DNA from: Vagococcus entomophilus
GTDB taxonomy: Bacteria > Bacillota > Bacilli > Lactobacillales > Vagococcaceae
DNA length: 64,000 bases
Direction of reading: 5' to 3'
Assembly (NCBI RefSeq): GCF_003987595.1
Contig: NZ_NGJZ01000003.1
Coordinates: forward strand, 1 to 64,000
Made by a program: the position numbers and the translations under genes. Positions 25,712 through 35,134 of this stretch are shown in pieces. The notes below the pieces were generated by a model, which made no database searches, had not been told where the DNA came from, and saw nothing but the letters and a program-made list of their open reading frames with translations. Within the stretch, counting starts at the first letter, position 1. The number at the start of each line of letters is the position of its first letter.

Positions 25712-26593
25712 CTAATAGGAACATGTACTAATAAACTGAATAATTTGTTCACGTAAGATGGATTTCCCCCCATGCTTTCTCGTCACAATCGAGATTAGAA
25801 ATTTGGGCTGATCTTCGTCTTCAATCGGGATACTAACTAGACTATCACTCGGTTGAATCGCAATCTCTGTTAGAAAGCCAATTCCAACATTTTCTTTGAT
25901 CATCCCCTTCAAAATATTTAAGTCGCTACTTTTATAAATCACGTTGGGACGAAATCCTGCTTGATTGGCTAGTTCACTTAGTCCAGCTGGATGTACAAAG
26001 TGTTCATTGAATAGAACAAATGGTTCATCTTTTAATTCTGAAAAGGCGACACTTTCCCGCTTTGAAAGGGGATGTTCTGGACTTACAACAATTCTAAAAT
26101 TTTTTTCCACTAACAATTCACTTTCTAATTCTTCATCTCGAATTGACTTTAAAGAACCGAGAATTGCCATCTCGATTGCCCCGATTTTTAATAAACGATA
26201 CAAATCTTTTGACCCTTCACTTAAGACTTCCATATTCTGCATGAGCCCGTTTTCGAGTAAAGAAATAGACATTTTCGGAAAATAGCAATTGCCTATGATT
26301 GGAGGGACACCACACTTGACCTTTTCATCTTTCAATCTTGAAATCTCTATTTTTGCTACTGAAAGCTCTCGGACGATTTTTTTGACATGAAACGAAAGAA
26401 TTTTTCCTGCCTCCGTAATAATTAACGAATGATGTGCCTGATTGCGGATAATTAATTTTGTTCCAAGTTCTTCTTCCAATCGTTTAATCGCATACGTCAC
26501 AGTAGGTTGACTCACATGAAAAGCTCTGGCAGCCTCAGTAAAATTTTGGTCTTTCACTACCTGTTCAAAATACTCCAAATCTTTTAAATTCAT
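25712..26593 (-). CDS. mleR: LysR family regulator of the malolactic cluster (MleR-like)
   Basis: The 293-residue protein has a winged HTH (LEYFEQVVKDQNFTEAARAFHVSQPTVTYAIKRLEEELG) and a periplasmic-binding-like effector domain. It is divergent from the malolactic enzyme gene, the arrangement of mleR in lactic acid bacteria. It probably activates mleS-mleP in response to malate. AAGGAG lies before the ATG. The name comes from position and family. Confidence 0.8.
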   Translation of the reverse strand: MNLKDLEYFEQVVKDQNFTEAARAFHVSQPTVTYAIKRLEEELGTKLIIRNQAHHSLIITEAGKILSFHVKKIVRELSVAKIEISRLKDEKVKCGVPPIIGNCYFPKMSISLLENGLMQNMEVLSEGSKDLYRLLKIGAIEMAILGSLKSIRDEELESELLVEKNFRIVVSPEHPLSKRESVAFSELKDEPFVLFNEHFVHPAGLSELANQAGFRPNVIYKSSDLNILKGMIKENVGIGFLTEIAIQPSDSLVSIPIEDEDQPKFLISIVTRKHGGKSILREQIIQFISTCSY

Positions 26594-26622
26594 TTGTCTC
26601 TCCTTACCTACTTCCTACTCAT

Positions 26623-26678
26623 ATAAATAAAACTTATTATAACGCTTGATTTTGACTATAGCAAATCGCATGTACTAT
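26623..26678 (+). promoter_or_regulatory. mleS promoter with LysR-type box
   Basis: ATAAATAAAACTTAT at 26623-26637 is an interrupted dyad (ATAA, 7 nt, TTAT) of the T-N11-A kind used by LysR proteins. Downstream, TTGACT (26652-26657) and extended TG-TACTAT (26673-26678) are 15 nt apart. The suboptimal spacing fits activation. Confidence 0.45.
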
Positions 26679-26712
26679 CCTTACATTTGTAAATACAAAG
26701 GAGGAATTTTTC

Positions 26713-28347
26713 ATGCAAGGATTTAATATTTTAAACAATCCATTTGTCAACAAAGGGACCGCATTCACTAAAGAAGAAAGAGAAAAATACGGACTAGTAG
26801 GAATGCTTCCTACTAATGTTCAAACTTTAGAAGAACAAGCTACCCAAGCTTATGCTCAATTCCAAAGCAAACCATCAGATTTGGAAAAAAGAATTTTTCT
26901 AATGAATCTCTTCAATACTAATAGAACGTTATTCTTTAAATTAATGGGTCAACATTTGGTTGAATTTATGCCAATCGTTTATGATCCAGTTGTAGCAGAC
27001 TCAATTGAACAATACAACGAAATTTTCGTAAAACCACAAGATGCAGCCTTTTTATCCATTGATGATCCTGAACACATCAAAGACAGCCTAAAAAATGCTG
27101 CAGCTGGACGTGATATTCGTCTGATTGTGGTAACAGATGCTGAGGGAATCCTAGGAATGGGTGACTGGGGCGTAAATGGTGTTGATATTGCTATTGGGAA
27201 ACTGATGGTTTATACTGCAGCAGCTGGTATCAACCCTGCTCAAGTCCTACCAGTATCAATTGATGCTGGGACCAATAATCAAACACTTCTTGAAGATCCA
27301 TTATATCTTGGAAACCGTCATGAACGTGTAAGTGGCGACCGTTATTATGAATTTGTCGACAAGTTTGTCAATGCTGCGGATGAATTATTCCCTGAATTAT
27401 TACTTCACTGGGAAGACTTTGGTCGTGGAAATGCCGCAACTATTTTAGAAAAATATCAAGATAAAATGACAACTTTCAATGATGACATTCAAGGTACAGG
27501 AATCGTTGTTTTAGCTGGAGTTTTTGGCGCATTAAATATCTCAAAAGAAAAATTAACCGATCAAATCGTGCTAACTTTTGGTGCTGGAACCGCTGGAGTA
27601 GGGATTGCCAACATCTTGCATGAAGAAATGGTTCGTCAAGGGTTGTCCGAAGAAGAAGCACGCAAACACTTCTACATGGTCGACAAACAAGGCTTGTTAT
27701 TCGAAGATACAGAAGGCTTGACACCTGGTCAAAAACCTTTTGTTAGAAAACGTAGCGAGTTTAAAGATGCAGCTGCACTGACAACTCTGGAAGCCGTTGT
27801 GAAAGAAATCCATCCAACAATTATGATTGGGACTTCAACTCAACCTGGGACCTTTACCGAAGCAATCGTTAAAGAAATGGCCCAACATACAGCACGTCCT
27901 GTCATCTTCCCGTTATCTAATCCAACAAAACTTGCAGAAGCAAAAGCAGAAGACTTGATCAAATGGACCGATGGTAAAGCCTTAATTGGTACCGGAATCC
28001 CTGCTGCTGACGTTGAATATAAAGGCGTTACCTACAAAATTGGACAAGGAAACAACGCATTGATGTATCCAGGTCTTGGTCTTGGTTTGATTGCTTCAAC
28101 GGCAACTCGTGTGAATAGTGAAATCTTATCTCAAGCAAGTAAAGCACTTGGTGGCATTGTCGATGTCACAAAACCAGGCGCTTCTGTTTTACCTCCTGTT
28201 TCTAGAATTACTGAATTTTCTCAAAAAATTGCTGAGGTTGTCGCACAAAGCGTTGTAGATCAAAAATTAAACCGTGAACCAATCACTGATATCAAAAAAG
28301 CTGTAACAGACGCTAAATGGGTACCTGAGTATCAAAATCTTGATTAA
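26713..28347 (+). CDS. mleS: Malolactic enzyme
   Basis: The 544-residue protein follows the malolactic enzyme pattern along its length: [14 protein letters not shown] at the N-terminus, [53 protein letters not shown], nucleotide-binding [20 protein letters not shown] and a WVPEY end. It uses NAD and manganese to turn L-malate into L-lactate and CO2 in the cytosol, saving acid and feeding proton motive force. The strong AAAGGAGGA site and divergent LysR gene agree. NAD-malic enzyme is the close alternative, but the N-terminus favours malolactic. Confidence 0.9.
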   Translation: MQGFNILNNPFVNKGTAFTKEEREKYGLVGMLPTNVQTLEEQATQAYAQFQSKPSDLEKRIFLMNLFNTNRTLFFKLMGQHLVEFMPIVYDPVVADSIEQYNEIFVKPQDAAFLSIDDPEHIKDSLKNAAAGRDIRLIVVTDAEGILGMGDWGVNGVDIAIGKLMVYTAAAGINPAQVLPVSIDAGTNNQTLLEDPLYLGNRHERVSGDRYYEFVDKFVNAADELFPELLLHWEDFGRGNAATILEKYQDKMTTFNDDIQGTGIVVLAGVFGALNISKEKLTDQIVLTFGAGTAGVGIANILHEEMVRQGLSEEEARKHFYMVDKQGLLFEDTEGLTPGQKPFVRKRSEFKDAAALTTLEAVVKEIHPTIMIGTSTQPGTFTEAIVKEMAQHTARPVIFPLSNPTKLAEAKAEDLIKWTDGKALIGTGIPAADVEYKGVTYKIGQGNNALMYPGLGLGLIASTATRVNSEILSQASKALGGIVDVTKPGASVLPPVSRITEFSQKIAEVVAQSVVDQKLNREPITDIKKAVTDAKWVPEYQNLD

Positions 28348-28378
28348 AAATAACTTACTATTTTAGTTTAATTCGTTG

Positions 28379-28417
28379 GTACTGACTCGTTTGATTTTTC
28401 ATCATTTGAGTCGGTAC
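28379..28417 (+). promoter_or_regulatory. Intercistronic hairpin between mleS and the carrier gene
   Basis: A 10-bp stem (28379-28388, GTACTGACTC, with 28408-28417, GAGTCGGTAC; one G:T pair) has no strong T run. It may partly terminate or stabilise the mleS message. Confidence 0.5.
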
Positions 28418-28465
28418 TCATTTCTGATTTTTACTAAAACAAAATGAAGAAAGGATAATTTTCTA

Positions 28466-29764
28466 ATGGATGCTCAAACAAATACTGAAAAAAAGAGTTT
28501 TTGGGATATAAAGATTAGCGGGATTACTCTCCCTTTTTATTGCATCATGATTCTAATTTTAATTGTCACTATTTCTTTAGGAAAATTACCACACAACATG
28601 TTAGGTGCAATAGCTGTTTTGGTAATGCTTGGAAACTTGTTTCATTTTCTCGGAACAAAAATTCCAATAGTGAAAACTTACTTAGGTGGAGGTTCTGTTT
28701 TTTGTATCTTTGCTTCGGCATTTATCGCAACATTCGGAATACTGCCAAGTAGTGTTGTAGACACTACAAAAGATTTTGTCAACAACATGGGGTTTCTTGA
28801 TTTTTATATTGCGGCTTTGATTACAGGTAGTATTCTTGGAATGAACCGTAAATTATTGATGAAAGCCTCTATTCGTTTCATTCCAGTAGCGTTTCTTTCA
28901 ATGGCCTTTTCTTTACTTATGGTAGGTCTTGTTGGCGCTCTTATTGGAAATGGTTTTGGCAATTCGGTCTTATACGTGTCACTACCTGCTATGGCTGGAG
29001 GAATTGGTGCAGGTGTTGTTCCATTATCTAGCATCTACTCTCACACTTTAGCCCAACCTGCTGCACACATTATTTCACGTTTGATTCCTGCATCAGCTAT
29101 GGCAAATGTGTTAGCGATTATTGGAGCTGCCTTAGTTGCAAGAACGGGAGAATCTTTCCCTAAAGCCAATGGACATGGCGTCTTGATGCATGATAAAATT
29201 GGAGATATCAAACCTAAAACGGTGAAATTAGACGTTGTACAAATGGGCGTTGGTCTTCTTGTGTCACTTAGCTTCTTCATGTTAGGTTGTGTTGGAAATT
29301 ACTTTGTTCCAAAAATCCATTCTTATGCATTTATGATTATTATCGTGGTCATCTGTAAAGTCACAAATATCATTCCTGAATATTATGAAGATTGTGCCAT
29401 TATGTTCAATCAATTAATTGTTAAAAACTTAACAGCAGCTGTTCTAGCTGGTATCGGGATGGCATTGCTCAACTTAAATGTATTAGCACAATCGTTAAAC
29501 TGGCAATTCGTATTACTTTGCTTAACAAGTATCTTTGCCATTTCAATTGCATCTGGTATCCTCGGAAAACTTTTTGGACTCTATCCAGTGGAATCAATTA
29601 TTACGGCTGGTTTGTGTAATAATAGTATGGGGGGAACTGGTAACGTTGCCGTACTTTCCGCTGCTGATCGAATGGAATTAATTGCCTTCGCTCAAATGGG
29701 CAATCGATTAGGCGGTGCAATTGTTCTAATTATTTCTGGATTCTTAGTCCAACTGTTCCACTAA
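28466..29764 (+). CDS. mleP: 2-hydroxycarboxylate transporter (malate/lactate exchanger type)
   Basis: The 432-residue protein is of the 2HCT family (CitP, MleP, CimH). Both re-entrant-loop signatures are present: AGGIGAG in the first half and GGTGNVAVL in the second, with about 11 spans. It would take up malate and release lactate in support of the malolactic enzyme encoded 118 nt upstream. Citrate or sodium-malate variants of the family cannot be excluded. AAAGGAT precedes the ATG. Confidence 0.87.
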   Translation: MDAQTNTEKKSFWDIKISGITLPFYCIMILILIVTISLGKLPHNMLGAIAVLVMLGNLFHFLGTKIPIVKTYLGGGSVFCIFASAFIATFGILPSSVVDTTKDFVNNMGFLDFYIAALITGSILGMNRKLLMKASIRFIPVAFLSMAFSLLMVGLVGALIGNGFGNSVLYVSLPAMAGGIGAGVVPLSSIYSHTLAQPAAHIISRLIPASAMANVLAIIGAALVARTGESFPKANGHGVLMHDKIGDIKPKTVKLDVVQMGVGLLVSLSFFMLGCVGNYFVPKIHSYAFMIIIVVICKVTNIIPEYYEDCAIMFNQLIVKNLTAAVLAGIGMALLNLNVLAQSLNWQFVLLCLTSIFAISIASGILGKLFGLYPVESIITAGLCNNSMGGTGNVAVLSAADRMELIAFAQMGNRLGGAIVLIISGFLVQLFH

Positions 29765-29799
29765 ATTTATCTATCCAAATCAATCAATCAAAAAAACAA

Positions 29800-29837
29800 A
29801 AAAGCGAAGAGTAAGTGAATACTTACTCTTCGCTTTT
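29800..29837. terminator. Bidirectional terminator after the malolactic operon
   Basis: There is a perfect 17-bp stem (29800-29816, 29821-29837; AAAAGCGAAGAGTAAGT), a 4-nt loop and a T run. Confidence 0.9.
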
Positions 29838-29884
29838 TTGTGCTTCAATCACTAAAGGCATGTGTCTCTTCTTTATCCATTGCG

Positions 29885-31066
29885 TTAGTATTGTTTGATA
29901 AATGTTTGAATCATTTCCCAGGCATTTTGGCTTTCTTGAAGCTTTGGAGAGGTGATATAAAAGATATGGTACATTCCTGGATATTCAATAAATTTGACAA
30001 CTCCCCCTACTTTTTGGACTTTTTTTACAACTGTTTGGCTATCACTAAGTAATAATTCATTGGCCCCTGTTTGAATCAGCATTGGTGGAAAATTCGTATA
30101 TTCACCAAAAACAGGTGAAAGATAAGGATCTTTTAAATCATGGTGCCCTGCATAAGTAATCGGAACTGGATATTTGGGAGCTGTTTGTACCGAATACGAA
30201 CCAAATAATGGATCGCTTAAAATCTTAGTCTTATAGGACGTTCCTGATGCAGTTAAATCTGCCCAAGGAGAAACGAGAATCAAAGATTTTGGTAACACTA
30301 TTTGATGATCCCTCAGATAAAGTGTTAGTGCAAGCGTCAGACCTGCCCCTGCTGAATCCCCTGCAATTCTAATGTTTTTTGCCTGATATCCATGTTCAAG
30401 CAACCACTGATAACCTTCAAGCGCATCTTCAAGTGCGGCAGGATAAAGCGACTTTGGTGCTGTTCGATAGTCAAGTGAAAATACATCTGAATCTCCACTG
30501 CTTTTTGAATAGTTTACAGCCGTTTCATTATACGTATTACTGAATCCTCCAATATATCCTCCTCCATGAATTTGATAAACAACCTTTTGATGCTTACTGC
30601 CTAGTTTTGACAATAAATATCCTTTTGCTTGCTTCAGTTCTATTTTCTTATTTTGGTATCCTTTCGGTGCAGACCAAGATCCAAATTGGTAGCTTTCTGT
30701 ATCTTTTTTCATTTTCGCAACAACAAATGATTCTCCGTGTTTTCTTTCATAGACATGATTGACAGTCTTTATCGTATTATTCATTAGATTCCCATAAAAA
30801 GAGACCTCACTGTTTGTTCTAAAGCATACAATAGTTAATAGGGAAAACAAGCCAATCAATAGAAATAAAACAAATTTTTTCCACCCTTTCCTACTCTTAT
30901 ATCTAAGTAGAACAGTCAGACCAGCACCAAAAAAAACCAGTATAAAAAGATAGACAATAAACTGAACTTCTACTAATTTTGCTAATAATAATATTACTAT
31001 AAATAACAAAACTATTGAGGTATAAACAAAGCTATTCTTAAGATATCCTTTCCACAAATTTTCCAT
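29885..31066 (-). CDS. Membrane-anchored alpha/beta hydrolase (esterase/lipase)
   Basis: The 393-residue protein has about three hydrophobic segments in residues 10-100 and an outside-facing hydrolase domain of the HSL/Abhydrolase_3 type. HGGGYIGG forms the oxyanion hole, GDSAGAG carries the nucleophile, and a His lies in YPGMYHIF. The ATG touches AAGGAG; the TTG at 31057 is spaced better and may be the true start. The substrate is unknown. Confidence 0.8.
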   Translation of the reverse strand: MENLWKGYLKNSFVYTSIVLLFIVILLLAKLVEVQFIVYLFILVFFGAGLTVLLRYKSRKGWKKFVLFLLIGLFSLLTIVCFRTNSEVSFYGNLMNNTIKTVNHVYERKHGESFVVAKMKKDTESYQFGSWSAPKGYQNKKIELKQAKGYLLSKLGSKHQKVVYQIHGGGYIGGFSNTYNETAVNYSKSSGDSDVFSLDYRTAPKSLYPAALEDALEGYQWLLEHGYQAKNIRIAGDSAGAGLTLALTLYLRDHQIVLPKSLILVSPWADLTASGTSYKTKILSDPLFGSYSVQTAPKYPVPITYAGHHDLKDPYLSPVFGEYTNFPPMLIQTGANELLLSDSQTVVKKVQKVGGVVKFIEYPGMYHIFYITSPKLQESQNAWEMIQTFIKQY

Positions 31067-31373
31067 CTCCTTTATTTTCTATTTGTTTACTTTAGCATGA
31101 ACAGCCCTTTTAAGCAAGTGTTCACTTGCATTTCGTTTTTGGAGTTTTCTCTACTAAAAAAAACCGTGTAAAATAAAGGATTTTCTCCATTTTATTTCAC
31201 ACGACTTTTGCCAAACCAAACCTTCATAAGAACCTGCCGCAAAACAAACAGACGTAAGTTCGTACGCTCTAATCCAAATGCTCACTTGCGCTACTGCTTA
31301 AGCACTTCATCATTATTACCCAACGTTTGTCAAAAGCTTGCTGTAACAACGTTCATTTGAGTATATTTTTTTA
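31067..31373. other. Intergenic region between the esterase gene and the ABC operon
   Basis: This holds an imperfect hairpin (31165-31179 with 31187-31203, CGTGT...AAATAAA) that could terminate the ABC operon on the minus strand. No other coding sequence with a ribosome site is seen. Confidence 0.35.
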
Positions 31374-31514
31374 TTAAACTAATCCCTCAAAATAATGATA
31401 TAAGCGCGTGCTTCCACAGCTCAAACCCATTTTCAAGTACAGAAAATCTGATTTTAAGTTTGATTGCAGTAACTTATTTTTTTTATCTAAATTAACTAAA
31501 CTAGGTGTACTCAT
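31374..31514 (-). CDS. Small ORF at the end of the Fur/TetR-controlled ABC operon, 46 aa
   Basis: ATG at 31514, 15 nt after the ABC stop, with AAGGAAGTGA about 6 nt upstream, so it is placed and spaced as a real cistron. The peptide has a polar, Lys-rich first half (SLVNLDKKNKLLQSNLKS) and a second half with one Cys and aromatics (LSCGSTRLYHYFEGLV). It has no signal peptide or membrane span. I do not recognise it. It may be an accessory subunit, a metal-handling peptide or a substrate of the transporter. Confidence 0.55.
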   Translation of the reverse strand: MSTPSLVNLDKKNKLLQSNLKSDFLYLKMGLSCGSTRLYHYFEGLV

Positions 31515-31529
31515 GAGCTTTCACTTCCT

Positions 31530-33272
31530 TTACATCTGATTATTGCTCAGTGTCCCCATCTCGTACTGATATTGCCGTTTAAACATTCCATCACGTGCCA
31601 GTAATTGTTCTTTATTTCCCTGTTCAAGTACTGAACCTGCTCCTAGGACAATGATCTTATCTGCATTTTCAATGGTTTTTAACCGATGGGCAACTACTAA
31701 TACTGTCTTGCCTTTAACGAGTTTGCTCAGTGCCTGTTGAACTGCATATTCATTTTCTGAGTCGAGTGCTGAACTCGTTTCATCCAAAAATAGTATCGGT
31801 GAATCTTTGAGAAATGCTCGAGCAATTGAAATTCGTTGTCGTTCTCCACCTGATAAAAGTGAACCATTTTCTCCGATAATCGAATCATAGCCCTGTTCTA
31901 AATGAAGCGCAAATTCATCACACTGTGCTTTTTTTGCTGCTGCCAACACTTCTTGATCTGACGCATCTTTTTTCCCCATACGAATATTTTCCAAAATAGA
32001 AGTATTGAATAAAACCACTTCTTGAAACACAACTGAAATGTGCTCAAATAAATAGTCGGTGGCAATATTCTGCAACTCATGGCCCCCAAGTAAAACATTG
32101 CCTTTATCATAATCATACAGTCTCGAAAGAATCCTTAACATTGTTGATTTTCCAGATCCAGAAGGTCCCACAAGTGCAGTAATTTCCCCTTCATTAGCGG
32201 TAAAATTCACATTTTTTAACACAGGCTGTCCTACTTTGTATTCAAATCCCAAGTTTTTTAATTCAAAGTTATAATTTGAAAATGCTGGTGTCGTATTCCC
32301 CACTTGATTTTTTTCATGATATAAGCTTTTTAATCGTTCAATTCGAATTTTCGTATTTCGACTCATGGAGAGTTTTTCATAAATACTAATCATCATATTG
32401 TACATTTTATTGGTGGCAATTAGGAAAATTAGCAGTTCAATGAGTGTTAGTTCGTGTTGCGTATACCAATAACTCCCAAAAATAATGACAAGTCCAATTC
32501 CTGACTGCAGTACTGCCGCAATCATTCCTTGAGAAATAGCAGTGGGAAGTTCTGTCTTGCGATGCGTTTTTTCTTGTTGCGCTAGTAGTTCAGCCATTTC
32601 TTTTTTAGCTTCTTTTTTTCGATTAAGTAAACGTGTTTCTTGCATTTTTTCGATCATTTCTTGGAAATAGTCACTTTGCTTTGTGATTGTTGAAAAGTAC
32701 TCTTGATGTGCCTTTTTTTCCATATACGAGGAGCCCTGAAAAATAAGCCACGATAAAGGAATGACCACAGCACTCACCAATGTTAATTTCCAGTTTATCG
32801 CTAAAAGAGCAATCAGGGTCAAGCCAACAAAAGGAATCAGCCCAGTAATTTTAGGCATACCGTGGCTAAAGAAATTTTCCAAATCTGCAACATCATTTAA
32901 CATAACACTCGCAATTTCGGAAGGTGCTTTTTTAGAATAAAATGACATCGGTAACTGTTTCATTTTTTCCGCCAAACTTAATCGAATTTGGGCACTTTCT
33001 TTATAGGTTCCCACATACAATTCTGTATAGGTAGCATAATTACTAACAAATAAAAGTATCAGAACAACGACTCCCAGTAGCAAATAAAAAAAACCGTTTT
33101 TGAGTAGCGTTCCATTTGAAACAGCAGTTGAAATATCATATAAAAGGTAGAGAAAAAGCGCCATTGGTAACATACTCACCAAGTTATTGATAAATTCTAA
33201 AATGGAAGAGCGAATAAATGTACGAGCTCCTTGAGTGGACAAGGCATATTTTTCAGCAATTTTATCAATCAT
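31530..33272 (-). CDS. ABC transporter, fused membrane-ATPase half, siderophore-type (second subunit)
   Basis: The 580-residue half transporter has a six-span type IV domain followed by an ATPase with Walker A GPSGSGKST, signature LSGGERQR, Walker B ILFLDETSSALD and a VAHRL loop. The ATG overlaps the previous stop (ATGA) and follows AGGAGAGG; the longer frame to 33299 lies inside the upstream gene. It should form a heterodimer with its neighbour. The pair resembles YbtP/YbtQ and IrtA/IrtB, which import iron-siderophores despite an exporter fold. Drug export is the alternative. Confidence 0.83.
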   Translation of the reverse strand: MIDKIAEKYALSTQGARTFIRSSILEFINNLVSMLPMALFLYLLYDISTAVSNGTLLKNGFFYLLLGVVVLILLFVSNYATYTELYVGTYKESAQIRLSLAEKMKQLPMSFYSKKAPSEIASVMLNDVADLENFFSHGMPKITGLIPFVGLTLIALLAINWKLTLVSAVVIPLSWLIFQGSSYMEKKAHQEYFSTITKQSDYFQEMIEKMQETRLLNRKKEAKKEMAELLAQQEKTHRKTELPTAISQGMIAAVLQSGIGLVIIFGSYWYTQHELTLIELLIFLIATNKMYNMMISIYEKLSMSRNTKIRIERLKSLYHEKNQVGNTTPAFSNYNFELKNLGFEYKVGQPVLKNVNFTANEGEITALVGPSGSGKSTMLRILSRLYDYDKGNVLLGGHELQNIATDYLFEHISVVFQEVVLFNTSILENIRMGKKDASDQEVLAAAKKAQCDEFALHLEQGYDSIIGENGSLLSGGERQRISIARAFLKDSPILFLDETSSALDSENEYAVQQALSKLVKGKTVLVVAHRLKTIENADKIIVLGAGSVLEQGNKEQLLARDGMFKRQYQYEMGTLSNNQM

Positions 33273-35017
33273 TGTGTCACCTCTCCTTTCAATGTCCAAC
33301 GTTTCGTTGCATGGTACCGTTGCAACATGTTGTAATAAATCCCTTGTTTCTCTTTTAATTGTTGCGGGGTACCTTTTTCAACAAGTTCTCCTGTTTTAAA
33401 GACTAAAATTTGGTCTGCTTTTTCAACTAATGAAAGTTTATGCGCAATCATAATCACCGTTTTGTCTCGGCTCAAACTTTCGATTGCACGCATCAGTTTG
33501 AACTCATTTTCTGGATCGACTGAAGCGGTTACCTCATCCAAAATAATAATGGGGTTATTCTTTAAAAATGCCTGACACAAAACTAATCGTTGACGCTCTC
33601 CTCCTGAAAGATGAACCCCACCTGTACCGATAATTGTTTCAACTCCGTCTGGCAATTTTTGAATCAACTCGCTACATTCCGTTGCAATCAGTGCTTGTTG
33701 AATTTCCTCTGTAGTTGCCGTAGGACGTGCCATCTTTAGGTTTTCTAAAATACTTTTATGGAATAGTTGCGCATTTTGACTAACATACGTAATAGTATCC
33801 ATCAAAGTCTCTTCTGGATAAGCGTTTAAATCGTAGGAGCCGATTTTTATTTCACCCTCGTACTCATGATACATATTGGCAATTAGCTTCGCAATCGTTG
33901 ACTTGCCACTACCACTTGCACCAATCACCGCAGTTGTACTTTTCTCTGGAATGCTAAAGGTAACATCTTTTAATGCCTGCTTTTCTGGTGTATAAGAGAA
34001 TGTCACCGCATTACAAGTAATGCTGCACGATGTTATTTTTTGATGTTCCGTTGGTTTATGTTCTAGATACCCATCAAATAAGTTTTCTAATTGATGAATA
34101 GACTGAAATGCTAGTGCATAGTTAGTCCCAGTGTTTAGAATTTTGGTTAGCGATAAAAGTAGTTGCGAGCCAAACACCATACAAAACATAATATTTACTA
34201 AAAAGAGACTAATTGAAGGGTGCTTGCTCATCACGGGGTACGCTACTGCTATTAAAATAAGAGGGAGAACTTCTAAAACTAGTCGATTTAAAACGTAAGA
34301 TAGTCGAGCTGAAAACGAATATTTTAATGCCCAATCTGAGTAATCATCAATCGATTTTTTAAAGGTTCGAAAGTTATCTAATGAGGCATTAAAAATTTTC
34401 ACAATTTGCATTCCTCGAATAAATTCTGTTGCTTCAGAGGTAATGTTATTCAGTGCAATCATATAATATTGTAAGCTTTCGGGATCTCCCATCATCTTTT
34501 TGACTAAATAAAGAGAAAGTAAAGCCGTACACAAGCAAATTACTCCTAGCACCCAATTTAGTTTTAGTAAAACACCTACTACAAAAATTGGCACGATACA
34601 GGTGCTCACTAAATCAGGTATATTATGAGCAACAAAAGAATGCGTTAAAGCCGCATTGTCGTCAATAATTTTCCTGATTTTACCTGACTCATGTGTATCA
34701 AAAAAGGAAAGTGATACTTCCAACAGCTGATTTCCACCAAATAAACGCATGTTTCGTTCTACTCGAAATCCCACCATGTGGCTAAACCAAAGCGATAAAA
34801 AGTAACAAAGAACCCCTACCAAAACACCAACTATTGCAATCCAACCATAATATTTTGATTGAAAATTACTACCTGATGAGATGGATAAAAACAAATGATA
34901 CATACTATAGTAGGGAGTAAGTAACAGGATTGAACTCGTCGCCGATAACACTAATGACAAGTAAAAATAGCCTTTATAATTCCCAATATAGCGAAACAAA
35001 GATTTTAAATTTTTCAT
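33269..35017 (-). CDS. ABC transporter, fused membrane-ATPase half, siderophore-type (first subunit)
   Basis: The 582-residue half transporter has a six-span domain then Walker A GASGSGKST, signature LSGGERQR, Walker B IIILDEVTASVD and a IAHKL loop. In the membrane domain, HESGKIRKIIDDNAALTHSFVAHNIPD resembles the segment typical of YbtPQ/IrtAB-like proteins. GGAGGAG stands 4-5 nt before the ATG. It is first in its operon, behind a Fur-box-like palindrome and a TetR-type operator, pointing to iron-linked transport. Confidence 0.83.
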   Translation of the reverse strand: MKNLKSLFRYIGNYKGYFYLSLVLSATSSILLLTPYYSMYHLFLSISSGSNFQSKYYGWIAIVGVLVGVLCYFLSLWFSHMVGFRVERNMRLFGGNQLLEVSLSFFDTHESGKIRKIIDDNAALTHSFVAHNIPDLVSTCIVPIFVVGVLLKLNWVLGVICLCTALLSLYLVKKMMGDPESLQYYMIALNNITSEATEFIRGMQIVKIFNASLDNFRTFKKSIDDYSDWALKYSFSARLSYVLNRLVLEVLPLILIAVAYPVMSKHPSISLFLVNIMFCMVFGSQLLLSLTKILNTGTNYALAFQSIHQLENLFDGYLEHKPTEHQKITSCSITCNAVTFSYTPEKQALKDVTFSIPEKSTTAVIGASGSGKSTIAKLIANMYHEYEGEIKIGSYDLNAYPEETLMDTITYVSQNAQLFHKSILENLKMARPTATTEEIQQALIATECSELIQKLPDGVETIIGTGGVHLSGGERQRLVLCQAFLKNNPIIILDEVTASVDPENEFKLMRAIESLSRDKTVIMIAHKLSLVEKADQILVFKTGELVEKGTPQQLKEKQGIYYNMLQRYHATKRWTLKGEVTQ

Positions 35018-35049
35018 TTTACTCCTCCATTCATTTTAATTCTCTTATA

Positions 35050-35070
35050 TAAGATAACAACGTTATCTTA
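35050..35070. promoter_or_regulatory. TetR-type operator upstream of the ABC pair
   Basis: A perfect inverted repeat: TAAGATAAC, 3 nt, GTTATCTTA. It lies about 30-50 nt downstream of the predicted transcription start and would act as a roadblock. The adjacent TetR protein is the likely ligand. Confidence 0.7.
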
Positions 35071-35080
35071 TGGGTAAAAA

Positions 35081-35103
35081 ATAATGAGAATCATTCTCAT
35101 TAT
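35081..35103. promoter_or_regulatory. Fur-box-like palindrome at the ABC operon start
   Basis: A perfect 11-1-11 inverted repeat contains TGAGAATCATTCTCA, the 7-1-7 form of Gram-positive Fur boxes. It covers the predicted transcription start, so repression by iron-loaded Fur is expected. Fur binding itself is inferred. Confidence 0.72.
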
Positions 35104-35105
35104 AA

Positions 35106-35134
35106 ATTATACTGGAACTCTAGCTATATTTCAA
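35106..35134 (-). promoter_or_regulatory. Promoter of the ABC operon
   Basis: TTGAAA (35134-35129), 17 nt, TATAAT (35111-35106). The -35 overlaps the tetR stop codon. Confidence 0.75.

Noticed and set aside
26713-28347. Calling the enzyme NAD-malic enzyme (maeE)
   Set aside because: The N-terminus and the end segment follow the malolactic pattern, and the divergent LysR with a 2HCT carrier matches mle operons rather than mae operons with a two-component system.
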